From the NCBI RefSeq assembly GCF_009746565.1, contig NZ_WRPN01000012.1, positions 41,343 through 105,342 of the forward strand: 64,000 nucleotides of DNA. The letters are read 5' to 3'. The position numbers and the translations under genes are program-made. This DNA is from Mariniflexile maritimum (GTDB lineage: Bacteria > Bacteroidota > Bacteroidia > Flavobacteriales > Flavobacteriaceae). The notes beneath the pieces were generated by a model. The model was not told the origin of the DNA, searched no databases, and saw only the letters and a program-made list of their open reading frames with translations. This document shows, in pieces, positions 35,745-43,322 of the stretch; position 1 is the stretch's first letter; each line of letters opens with the position of its first letter.

Positions 35745-36406
35745 TAGAAAGAATTTCAGATTGCATAGAGTTTGGTAAGATAAACAAGGCAGCACCATAC
35801 CCACCAAACATGAAAGACCAAGATGGTGCCGACGAACTCACCATTCAGGCACTTGCAGAAGGTTTTACCGCTAATGATATTTTGTCCAAAGGATTGATTA
35901 TCGGCATGGAAAAAGTTGGCGTAAAATTTAGGGAAAACAAGGTTTTTGTGCCGCAGGTTTTAATGTCTGCCAAAGCCATGAATACGGCAATGGCCCATTT
36001 AAAACCGTTGTTTGCCGAAGGAAACACCGAGAAAAAAGGAATTTTCATCATTGGTACCGTAGCTGGCGATTTACATGATATTGGCAAAAACCTGGTTTCC
36101 ATGATCGTGGAAGGTAATGGCTATGAAGTGATTGATTTGGGCACCGACGTACCTGCAAAAAAATTCATCGATACCATTGAGCAATTTCCAAAAGCCATTG
36201 TTGGTTTGTCTTCATTATTAACAACCACCATGGCAAGCATGGAAAACATTGTGAAGGAAATTAAAACGGTGTATCCAAACCAAAAAGTTACCATTGGTGG
36301 CGCACCGATAACACAGGATTTCTGCGAAAAAATAGGTGCGGATAATTTTTCGGCAGATCCGCAAGGCGTGGTTGAGTATATGAATAATTTAAGAAAATCA
36401 GCATAA
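35732..36406 (+). CDS. Methyltransferase corrinoid protein
   Basis: 224 residues that carry the methyl group on cobalamin between the two methyltransferases. An N-terminal helical cap domain of the MetH B12-binding type (about 30-95) is followed by a Rossmann-like domain with the base-off/His-on signature DLHDIG (His as lower axial ligand), [13 protein letters not shown] and the [16 protein letters not shown] nucleotide-tail pocket. Closely similar in design to MtaC/MtbC/MttC proteins. The start overlaps the preceding methyltransferase, and the stop (TAATG) overlaps the next ATG, so the three are translationally coupled. Confidence 0.93.
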   Translation: MGTLIERISDCIEFGKINKAAPYPPNMKDQDGADELTIQALAEGFTANDILSKGLIIGMEKVGVKFRENKVFVPQVLMSAKAMNTAMAHLKPLFAEGNTEKKGIFIIGTVAGDLHDIGKNLVSMIVEGNGYEVIDLGTDVPAKKFIDTIEQFPKAIVGLSSLLTTTMASMENIVKEIKTVYPNQKVTIGGAPITQDFCEKIGADNFSADPQGVVEYMNNLRKSA

Positions 36407-37782
36407 TGGAAGGATTGGAATTGGTAAAGGCCGCCATGCAACGCCAAACCGTAGAGCGTATTCCGTGGGTGCCCTTTGTTGGTGCCCATGCAGGACAATT
36501 GTTGGGTTTAGATGCTACCACCTATTTTAAATCTGAGCAACATATTATTGATGGCGCAGAACTGGCCATCAAAAAGTACAAACCAGATGGTATTCCGGTA
36601 ACTTTCGATTTGCAAATTGAAGCCGAAGTGTTGGGTTGCGCCATTAAATGGTCTGATGACAATCCGCCCACGGTGGTGTCCCATCCATTGGCCGATGGCA
36701 GCTTAAAATTGGAAGATTTAAAAGTGCCTTGCAGATGTAGCGGTAGAATTGCCACGGTAATGAACGCCACCACAAAAATCAAGGAAAAGCATCCGGATTT
36801 GGCTCTTTACGGATTGATTACAGGCCCTTTTACATTGGCATTGCACTTGTTGGGAACCGATATTTTTATGAAACTTTTTGAAGATCCGGACAATGTAGGC
36901 GAGGTTATGGCATTTGCCACCAAGGTAGGTAAAGCCATGTCCGATTATTATATAGAGGCTGGTTGCGATGTGGTTGCCGTTGTCGATCCTATGGTAAGTC
37001 AAATAGATCCTATGTCTTTTGAAGCATTTGTGCTGCCTTATTGTAAGGATTTATTCGCCCATATTAGAGATTGCGGTGCAATGAGTTCGTTTTTTGTTTG
37101 TGGTAACGCCACCCAAAACATCGAAGAAATGTGCAAATGCGCGCCTGATAATATTTCCATTGATGAAAATATTCCGTTGGATTTTGTAAAAGAATACGCC
37201 GAAAAATACAATTTGAGTTTTGGTGGCAATATGAAGTTGACTTCTGTTCTATTAATAGGCACACCAGAAGAATCGAAATTTGAAGCTATTGAGTGTATGG
37301 ATATTGGTGGCAAAACCGGATTTATTTTAGCGCCCGGTTGCGATCTGCCCATGGCAACGCCTGTTGAAAATTTAGAAGCCGTAACGGAAATTGTCCACGA
37401 TGCCTATCAACAAGATGTGTTGCGGGCAAAAGGCAAAACGCCCAAAAATATTAAACTGCGTAATCTGGATGATTACTTCACGGAAGATACAGTAAAAATA
37501 GATGTCATTACCTTAGATTCCGGTTCCTGCGCCCCTTGCCAATATATGGTTCAGGCGGTTAAGTTGGCAGTTGAGGCCATTGGTTCGGATAAGGTTGAAT
37601 ATGTTGAATATAAAATAAAAAACGAGGCAGGTATTCAAATGATGCTGTCTCTAGGTGTGAAAAACCTACCGACCATCTGTATTGATGGCGATGTGGAATT
37701 TATTTCAATCATTCCACCAAAAACCGAACTGGTGGAGCGTATTCAAAAACATTTGGATAAAAAAGAATTGATAACTTCATGA
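36406..37782 (+). CDS. UroD-type methyltransferase fused to a thioredoxin-like domain (component 2)
   Basis: 458 residues in two parts. Residues 1 to about 345 form a UroD/MtaA/CmuA-like methyltransferase with GPFTLALHLLG and the C-terminal zinc Cys in LAPGCDLPMATPVENL. In the expected HxC pair the His is replaced by Phe (FFVCGN), an unusual change of a zinc ligand. Residues about 365-455 resemble a small thioredoxin/glutaredoxin-like domain (SGSCAPCQYMV, a C-A-P-C pair; LPTICIDGD with a cis-Pro). The fusion suggests a thiol acceptor or redox role: it may pass the methyl group from the corrinoid to a thiol, or keep cobalt or zinc thiols reduced. Overlaps the CobW-like gene by four bases. Confidence 0.82.
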   Translation: MEGLELVKAAMQRQTVERIPWVPFVGAHAGQLLGLDATTYFKSEQHIIDGAELAIKKYKPDGIPVTFDLQIEAEVLGCAIKWSDDNPPTVVSHPLADGSLKLEDLKVPCRCSGRIATVMNATTKIKEKHPDLALYGLITGPFTLALHLLGTDIFMKLFEDPDNVGEVMAFATKVGKAMSDYYIEAGCDVVAVVDPMVSQIDPMSFEAFVLPYCKDLFAHIRDCGAMSSFFVCGNATQNIEEMCKCAPDNISIDENIPLDFVKEYAEKYNLSFGGNMKLTSVLLIGTPEESKFEAIECMDIGGKTGFILAPGCDLPMATPVENLEAVTEIVHDAYQQDVLRAKGKTPKNIKLRNLDDYFTEDTVKIDVITLDSGSCAPCQYMVQAVKLAVEAIGSDKVEYVEYKIKNEAGIQMMLSLGVKNLPTICIDGDVEFISIIPPKTELVERIQKHLDKKELITS

Positions 37783-38684
37783 CAGCAGAATTTATTCTTA
37801 TCAGTGGGTTTTTAGGTAGCGGAAAAACAACGCTGCTTAAAAATCTATTGAAAATCAATAAGAATAAAAGAATAGCTGTTATACAAAATGAATTTGCACC
37901 TTCGGGGGTTGATGGTAAAGAACTGCAACTGTCAAATAAAGATTTTAAGTTGGTAGAAATCAATAACGGTTCGGTATTCTGTGTTTGCTTGTTGAGCAAT
38001 TTCATAGAAAACCTAACGACGTTAGTAGAACAATACCATCCGGAAATTATTTATTTGGAAGCGTCTGGAATGTCGGATCCCATGTCCATTTGTGAATTGT
38101 TAAATCACGAATCCATTCAAAACAAAGTGCATTACGCAGGCGCGTGGTGCGTTGTAGATGCATTGAATTTTGATAAAAGTGCTGGTTTGGTGCAACGTGC
38201 CAAACATCAGGTAAGGGTAGCGGATAACATTATTCTGAATAAAATCGATTTGGTTGATGAAACTAAGCTTGATATTATTATTGGACACATAAAAAAAATC
38301 AACCCTTATGCTGAAATTGAATTGCAATCCTTTTGCAACGTGGAAAGCTCTTCTTTATTAAAGGTGAATTCATTTGTAAACGAATTGCCAGAGGAAGCGC
38401 AACAAACAGAAATAAAAACGGCTGTTTATAGAACCACCCAAATAATCTCTGAAGAAAATTTAATGTCATTTTTAAAAGCATTGAGCAAAGTAAGTATCCG
38501 GGCCAAAGGGTTTGTTAGGGTTGGTGTGAACACGTTTCGGCTATGTCATCTTACTTATAATAATTTCGAAATTGTGCCTTTAACCGATTACACAGGTAGT
38601 TGCGAAATTATTGCTTTTGGTGAAAAGATGCACATTAAAGTGTTGAAAACATTGTTTCAAGAAGCTAAAGAATTGGTGGTATGA
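37779..38684 (+). CDS. CobW/COG0523-like GTPase, putative metallochaperone
   Basis: 301-residue P-loop GTPase with Walker A GFLGSGKTT (residues 10-18), a switch/metal motif CVC following NNGSVF (family members usually have CxCC), LEASGMSDP and the guanine-specificity motif NKID. A C-terminal CobW domain follows with VSIRAKGFVRV. Family members insert metals (Zn, Co, Ni) or serve cobalamin enzymes. Here, coupled by four-base overlaps to both neighbours, it probably loads zinc or assists corrinoid loading or reactivation of the methyltransferases. The exact cargo is unknown. Confidence 0.85.
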   Translation: MTAEFILISGFLGSGKTTLLKNLLKINKNKRIAVIQNEFAPSGVDGKELQLSNKDFKLVEINNGSVFCVCLLSNFIENLTTLVEQYHPEIIYLEASGMSDPMSICELLNHESIQNKVHYAGAWCVVDALNFDKSAGLVQRAKHQVRVADNIILNKIDLVDETKLDIIIGHIKKINPYAEIELQSFCNVESSSLLKVNSFVNELPEEAQQTEIKTAVYRTTQIISEENLMSFLKALSKVSIRAKGFVRVGVNTFRLCHLTYNNFEIVPLTDYTGSCEIIAFGEKMHIKVLKTLFQEAKELVV

Positions 38685-39385
38685 CGGGAACATATTCCTA
38701 TAAATTGGATTTTTCAGAAATACATCTTAAAAAGGAAAAGATTTCGGCTTTTATGGGCTTGGGCGCAGTGCCCGATGAACCTTTTAACAGCATGATAGAC
38801 CATGCCATTGCTTTATTGTCCAACAATAAGAACATCGAAGGTGGATTTACCATCAAGCCCGTAACCGATTTTTCAGTAAAAAACGGCAGCATTTCTGTTG
38901 ATAACCAAGTATTTACAACAGGAAGAATGATTACCTCATTTTTAAAAGGAGCGGAATATGCCGCTTTATTTACCTGTACCGCCGGACAGGAAGTAAGCTA
39001 CTGGAGCAAAAAATACAATGATGAAGGCGATTTTGTACAAAGTTATGTGATAGATGCAACGGGCTCCATGTTGGTAGAAAGTGCTATGGATATTATCTAT
39101 AAAAAATTAAGGGACATGGTAATTTTGAACGACTTATCATTAACAAACAGGTACAGTCCCGGTTACTGCGAATGGTTGGTAATCGATCAACAAAAATTAT
39201 TCAAACTGCTTCCCAAGGGGTTTTGTAACGTGCATTTAAGTGCTTCTTCCTTAATGAGTCCCGTAAAATCGGTGAGCGGTATTGTTGGTATTGGCGCTTC
39301 CGTAAAGTACATGGGTTATATTTGTGAAACATGTAAAAGTAAGGAGTGCGTTTACCGAACCAAAAAAATGTATGTGAAACATTGA
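38681..39385 (+). CDS. Stand-alone MetH-type B12-reactivation domain protein
   Basis: 234 residues resembling the C-terminal AdoMet-binding activation domain of cobalamin-dependent methionine synthase: RYSPGYCEWLVIDQQKLFKLLP, followed by SASSLMSPVKSVSGIVGIG. In MetH this domain reductively remethylates inactive cob(II)alamin with AdoMet. Here it is a separate protein, with an added C-terminal C-x2-C-x4-C-x-Y-R cysteine cluster (CETCKSKECVYR). It likely reactivates the corrinoid protein encoded three genes upstream, a role played by ATP-dependent RamA-type ferredoxins in many anaerobes. Last gene of the five-gene coupled operon. Confidence 0.8.
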   Translation: MTGTYSYKLDFSEIHLKKEKISAFMGLGAVPDEPFNSMIDHAIALLSNNKNIEGGFTIKPVTDFSVKNGSISVDNQVFTTGRMITSFLKGAEYAALFTCTAGQEVSYWSKKYNDEGDFVQSYVIDATGSMLVESAMDIIYKKLRDMVILNDLSLTNRYSPGYCEWLVIDQQKLFKLLPKGFCNVHLSASSLMSPVKSVSGIVGIGASVKYMGYICETCKSKECVYRTKKMYVKH

Positions 39386-39393
39386 TTTATTTT

Positions 39394-39437
39394 TAGACCT
39401 AAGACTCGCTTTACTGCTAGACATAAGACCTAAGACT
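39394..39437. repeat. Short direct repeats (TAGACnTAAGAC)
   Basis: TAGACCTAAGAC (39394-39405), TAGACATAAGAC (39418-39429) and an overlapping AGACCTAAGACT (39426-39437) directly follow the reactivation-domain gene. Possibly a degenerate intergenic repeat; no gene is attached to it. Confidence 0.5.
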
Positions 39438-39741
39438 TGGTTGTAACTGATTTAAAACGCTCAATATATTTAGGATGTCTAATCCATGCTTAAAAAATCT
39501 ATGGTTTTTTTATTCGGGAGAATGATATTTTGATACACCCCTAGTAGATAAAAATTTGGTATTCGTGGAAAAGAAATCTTAAAAAAGGTATTCCCAAAAA
39601 CACGTTTCAAACCAAAATAATTTATCCATAGCCAAGTATCAAGGTTTTATTTTAGCCTGAAAACCATCAAGTTAAGTTGTTTTAGTCAAAATAGGCACTT
39701 ATTATGCTAAAATACATCATGGCTGGTATTGGCCCACTTTA

Positions 39742-39749
39742 TAGTTTTA
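39742..39749 (+). promoter_or_regulatory. -7-like box (TAGTTTTA) of the P450 operon
   Basis: Matches TAnnTTTG except the last base and ends 32 bases before the ATG of the alcohol dehydrogenase gene, the same leader length as other promoters in the window. No -33 element recognised. Confidence 0.4.
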
Positions 39750-39781
39750 TAAATTCGTTTAAACACTAAAAAAATCAATGA

Positions 39782-40900
39782 ATGGGCATATTATGCAAAG
39801 CGGCCATAGCCAAAGGCGATGGTACATTTTCAATAGAAACCATTGAGGTTGAAAACCCTAAATCGGATGAAGTTTTAATTGCCGTAAAAGCAGCGGGTTT
39901 ATGCCATACCGATCATGATTCCTTAAACTGGGGAAAACCCATTATTATGGGCCATGAAGGAGCGGGCATTGTTAAGGCAGTTGGTTCAAACGTAAAAAGT
40001 ATTAAAATTGGCGATGCAGTCATCCTCAATTGGGCAACGCCTTGTGGAGAATGTTTTCAATGCAAACACGAAAACGAACATATCTGTGAAAATAATTCGC
40101 CCGTTGTAGCTGGTGGAAATGGTTTTACTCCCGGGCACGCACACTTGGAAGGTTCAAAATGGAACGGAAAACCCATAGAACGTTCCTTCAATATTGGCAC
40201 TCTTTCAGAATATACCTTGGTAAAAGCATCGGCGGTGGTTAAAAATCCCATTCAAGACATGTCCTTTAGTGCCGCCAGTATTGTGAGTTGTGGTGTAATG
40301 ACGGGCTTTGGTTCGGCAGTCAATACGGCTCAAGTAACTGAAAACGCTTCAGCAGTAGTTTTAGGGTCTGGAGGTGTTGGTTTAAATGTGATTCAAGGCA
40401 TAAAAGTGTCAAAAGCTTCAAAAATTATTGCGGTGGACATCAATCAAACCCGATTGGATATGGCAATGGAATTTGGGGCAACCCATACCATTTTAGCCGA
40501 TAAAGAGGATAAAGGCTTGTTAAAAGCAGCTGCAAAAGTAAAAGCAATGACCAACGGCAGAGGAGCAGACTATGCTTTTGAATGTACCGCCATTCCTTCC
40601 TTGGGAGCAGCACCATTGGCCATGATTAGAAATGCGGGAACCGCAGTACAGGTAAGTGGTATCGAGCAGGAAGTCCTTATTGATATGTCCTTGTTTGAAT
40701 GGGATAAAAAATACATCAACCCTCTATATGGCAAGTGCAACCCCCAAAAGGATTTCCCAAAAATAATAGAACATTATAGAAAAGGTGAGATTAAGTTGGA
40801 TGAAATGATTACCAGAACCTATCCCTTGGAAAATTTACAACAAGCTTTTGATGATATGCTTTCTGGCAAAAATGCAAAAGGTGTTATAGTTTTTGAATAA
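39782..40900 (+). CDS. Zn-dependent alcohol dehydrogenase, class III-like
   Basis: 372-residue MDR alcohol dehydrogenase resembling glutathione-dependent formaldehyde dehydrogenase. Catalytic-zinc ligands Cys41 (GLCHTDHD) and the GHEGAG pair His58-Glu59; a complete structural zinc set Cys88, Cys91, Cys94 and Cys102; NAD-binding GSGGVG. An alcohol dehydrogenase next to the sugar-demethylating P450 is known from marine Flavobacteriia that use 6-O-methyl-D-galactose. Here it starts the operon, with the esterase, P450, ferredoxin and reductase behind it. A role in handling the released formaldehyde or its adducts is inferred. An upstream ATG at 39778 is in another frame and is not the start. Confidence 0.88.
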   Translation: MGILCKAAIAKGDGTFSIETIEVENPKSDEVLIAVKAAGLCHTDHDSLNWGKPIIMGHEGAGIVKAVGSNVKSIKIGDAVILNWATPCGECFQCKHENEHICENNSPVVAGGNGFTPGHAHLEGSKWNGKPIERSFNIGTLSEYTLVKASAVVKNPIQDMSFSAASIVSCGVMTGFGSAVNTAQVTENASAVVLGSGGVGLNVIQGIKVSKASKIIAVDINQTRLDMAMEFGATHTILADKEDKGLLKAAAKVKAMTNGRGADYAFECTAIPSLGAAPLAMIRNAGTAVQVSGIEQEVLIDMSLFEWDKKYINPLYGKCNPQKDFPKIIEHYRKGEIKLDEMITRTYPLENLQQAFDDMLSGKNAKGVIVFE

Positions 40901-40912
40901 AACATACAATTT

Positions 40913-41722
40913 ATGTCAAAATTTAAAACCACCGAAATATCCGACCCACGTTTTGAGTCCAATAATTTGAGGCACATAACGGTTAAGAGCGCACATTTGA
41001 ATAATCGGGGCGATATTACGGTTTTTGTACCATCAGGAGAAAATTTAACCAATTTACCAATCGTCATTTTATTGCACGGTGTTTATGGAAGTCATTGGCT
41101 TTGGTCCCAAAAAACGGGCATTCATTTAAAAATGAAAACATGGATTGAAAATGGCGAAATAGCGCCCATGATTATCGCCATGCCTTCCGACGGACTCTGG
41201 CGCGATGGCAGCGGGTATTTGCCTCTAGAAAACACAGATTTTGAAAAATGGATTGTAGAAGATGTGCCTAATGCGGTTGTGGAATTGATTCCGCAAGCGA
41301 GCGATACCTCAAAATTGTTCATCGCTGGTTTGTCTATGGGCGGTTTTGGTGCCTTGCGATTGGGCATCAAGTATAACGATACATTTTCAGCGGCTTCTGG
41401 TTTGTCGTCTATCACAACCATTGAAGAAATGAAATTATTTACAAATGAAGATTTGTCGGTTTACACTCAAAATGAAAATGAAAACGAATCGGTTTACAAA
41501 ACCATTCTAAAGCATAAAAACAGCTTACCCCCATTTCGGTTCGATTGCGGAACAGACGACCTGCTTATTGAAGGCAATAGAAAACTGCACCAACAATTAA
41601 CCGATTTGAATATTGAACACATTTATAAAGAACATCCCGGAAAACACGAATGGCCTTATTGGGAAGCCCACATTAAGGAAACCATTCAGTTTTTTAATAA
41701 TATTTTAAACCATAACAGATGA
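40913..41722 (+). CDS. Alpha/beta-hydrolase esterase, FrmB/esterase-D-like
   Basis: 269-residue cytoplasmic serine esterase. Nucleophile Ser141 in GLSMGGFGALRLG, oxyanion segment LLHGVYGSHW, and likely catalytic Asp in FDCGTDDLLIEGN and His in HPGKHEWPYWEAH. The fold belongs to the putative-esterase family that includes S-formylglutathione hydrolase. Between an alcohol dehydrogenase of formaldehyde-dehydrogenase type and a P450 that would release formaldehyde, hydrolysis of a formyl-thiol adduct to formate is the most economical role; the thiol in this organism is not known. It overlaps the P450 start by four bases. Confidence 0.85.
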   Translation: MSKFKTTEISDPRFESNNLRHITVKSAHLNNRGDITVFVPSGENLTNLPIVILLHGVYGSHWLWSQKTGIHLKMKTWIENGEIAPMIIAMPSDGLWRDGSGYLPLENTDFEKWIVEDVPNAVVELIPQASDTSKLFIAGLSMGGFGALRLGIKYNDTFSAASGLSSITTIEEMKLFTNEDLSVYTQNENENESVYKTILKHKNSLPPFRFDCGTDDLLIEGNRKLHQQLTDLNIEHIYKEHPGKHEWPYWEAHIKETIQFFNNILNHNR

Positions 41723-42870
41723 AAAAAAGTGAACTTCCAGACCCGTTTGAAACTGCCAGAACCACGAAAGGTTATGGCGAAATGGACGATCAAAACGACC
41801 CAGTAACCATGATTTTAGGTCTTAAAGACGTGCGTAAATGTGCACATAATTGGAAAACCTTCACATCCCAATCTGCACCCGGACGCATTGTTATTCCTTC
41901 TGAAGTGAATATCCGCGATACGCGCCAAATACCCTTTGAAATGGATCCGCCGGCACATAAGGCCTACCGTGCCATTGTTGAGCCTTGGTTTAAAAGACCT
42001 TTGGAAGCCGATTATAGCGTTGAATTATCCAAACAAATAAATACGATTGTTGATGAAGCGCTTGCAAAAAATGCTGTAGAAATTGTGGAAGGTTTTGCCT
42101 TGAAATTACAATCCCGTGCGTTAACCTTATTGTTAAATACGCCCTACGAAGAGGCAGAAACGTGGATCTCTTGGGGAACACATGTTTTTAGAAGCGAAGG
42201 CAACCCATTGGATGGCGACAAAGCCACTATTCTTTATGATTATATCGATAAAAATATCACTAGAGCCATGGAAAATCCCAATGGCGATCTATATTCCATG
42301 CTTTTAGAAGCGACGATTGACGGCCAAAAACTCACCAGGGAAGAAATAAAAGGGGTGGTCGTATTAACCTTTTCAGGAGGTCGCGATACCATTATTAATG
42401 CCGTTACCAATGCCATTGCCTATTTTGGGGAACACCCAGAATCGTTGGCCCGTTTGAAAAACGAACCAGAAATTGTTAACAATGCCGTTGAAGAGTTGAT
42501 TCGCTATTTTTCACCACTCACCCAAATGGGGCGCGTAGTAACGGAAGATACCGAAGTATGCGAACATGCGGTAAAAGCAAATTCCCGCATTTCGTTGTGT
42601 TGGGCATCGGCCAATCGCGATGAAAGAACCTTTGAAAATCCCAATGAGGTTGTTTTAGACCGAAAATTAAACCCGCATGTAGGTTTTGGCTTTGGCCATC
42701 ATAATTGTTTGGGAGCCACCCACGCACGTCAAATCATGACTATTTTGGTAAAAACCTTGGCGGAAAAAGTAAAATCCATCGATATTCTGGATTATAAAGA
42801 TAATATCGAGGATTTGGGCGAATTTAAACGTAAAGTGGGTTATGATAAGCTTACGGTGAAGTTTAATTAA
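41719..42870 (+). CDS. Cytochrome P450, probable 6-O-methyl-D-galactose demethylase
   Basis: 383-residue soluble bacterial P450. Heme-thiolate Cys330 in FGFGHHNCLGATHARQ, K-helix ExxR Glu259-Arg262, I-helix GGRDT with the acid-alcohol pair Asp223-Thr224 used for oxygen activation, and the B/C-region DPPAHKAYR. Together with the ferredoxin and ferredoxin reductase it forms a class I three-component system. P450s of this genomic type in Zobellia and Formosa demethylate 6-O-methyl-D-galactose from porphyran, giving galactose and formaldehyde; the surrounding GH16/GH86/GH117 genes support the same role here. The substrate is inferred from family and context, not from a residue-level match. Confidence 0.9.
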   Translation: MKKSELPDPFETARTTKGYGEMDDQNDPVTMILGLKDVRKCAHNWKTFTSQSAPGRIVIPSEVNIRDTRQIPFEMDPPAHKAYRAIVEPWFKRPLEADYSVELSKQINTIVDEALAKNAVEIVEGFALKLQSRALTLLLNTPYEEAETWISWGTHVFRSEGNPLDGDKATILYDYIDKNITRAMENPNGDLYSMLLEATIDGQKLTREEIKGVVVLTFSGGRDTIINAVTNAIAYFGEHPESLARLKNEPEIVNNAVEELIRYFSPLTQMGRVVTEDTEVCEHAVKANSRISLCWASANRDERTFENPNEVVLDRKLNPHVGFGFGHHNCLGATHARQIMTILVKTLAEKVKSIDILDYKDNIEDLGEFKRKVGYDKLTVKFN

Positions 42871-42953
42871 AAAGAACCAAGATTAATAGAACCAATAATC
42901 AAGACTTGACGTAGCTAATTGTCAAACAACTGAAAATCAAACAATTTAAAAAA

Positions 42954-43268
42954 ATGGCGAAAATAACTTTTATAACAAGAGATAACGAAACAATAATTTT
43001 AGAAGGGACTTCGGGTTCTGTGATGCAATTGGCGGTAGATAATGGCGTTCCCGGAATTGATGGCGATTGCGGGGGCGTATGCTCCTGCGCTACTTGCCAT
43101 GTTCATGTGGATGTGGGTCACCACTTGAAAACAGGTGAAGCTACCGAAATTGAAACGGACATGTTGGAATTGAACGATTATGCCAATGAAAGAAGCCGTT
43201 TGTGTTGCCAAATTCAAATAAGTGATGCCATTGACGGTATTGTGCTTCAAGTTGCAGAATCGGATTAG
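42954..43268 (+). CDS. [2Fe-2S] ferredoxin, putidaredoxin-type
   Basis: 104-residue electron carrier for the P450. Cluster ligands Cys39, Cys45, Cys48 and Cys85 follow the C-x5-C-x2-C...C pattern in DGDCGGVCSCATCHV and SRLCCQI, the same positions as in putidaredoxin/adrenodoxin-type proteins. No targeting signal. Located 83 bases after the P450 and 54 before the reductase; the order P450-ferredoxin-reductase matches known oxidative demethylase clusters. Confidence 0.95.
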   Translation: MAKITFITRDNETIILEGTSGSVMQLAVDNGVPGIDGDCGGVCSCATCHVHVDVGHHLKTGEATEIETDMLELNDYANERSRLCCQIQISDAIDGIVLQVAESD

Positions 43269-43322
43269 GTTTTTGAAAACTTATCAATGTTGCATTTTCT
43301 CTAATTGAAAAACCCTCATTTA

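Larger units (their letters stand above)
39386..39781. other. Intergenic region between the corrinoid and P450 operons
   Basis: About 395 bases without a supported gene. It holds the AGACCTAAGAC repeats just after the upstream operon, AT-rich sequence with no convincing terminator hairpin, and near its right end a -7-like box ahead of the alcohol dehydrogenase gene. I did not find the 19-bp locus operator here. Confidence 0.6.

Noticed and set aside
34713..37782. The two UroD-fold genes as haem-biosynthesis hemE
   Set aside because: They are coupled to a corrinoid protein and a B12-reactivation domain and carry MtaA-type zinc residues, so methyl transfer is the better reading.
38681..39385. 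Truncated methionine synthase (metH) gene
   Set aside because: Only the activation domain is present, it starts with a four-base overlap from the preceding gene and ends in its own cysteine-rich tail, so it is a designed stand-alone protein and not a fragment.
39778..39790. ATG at 39778 as start of the alcohol dehydrogenase
   Set aside because: It is in a different frame from the dehydrogenase motifs; the ATG four bases later is in frame.
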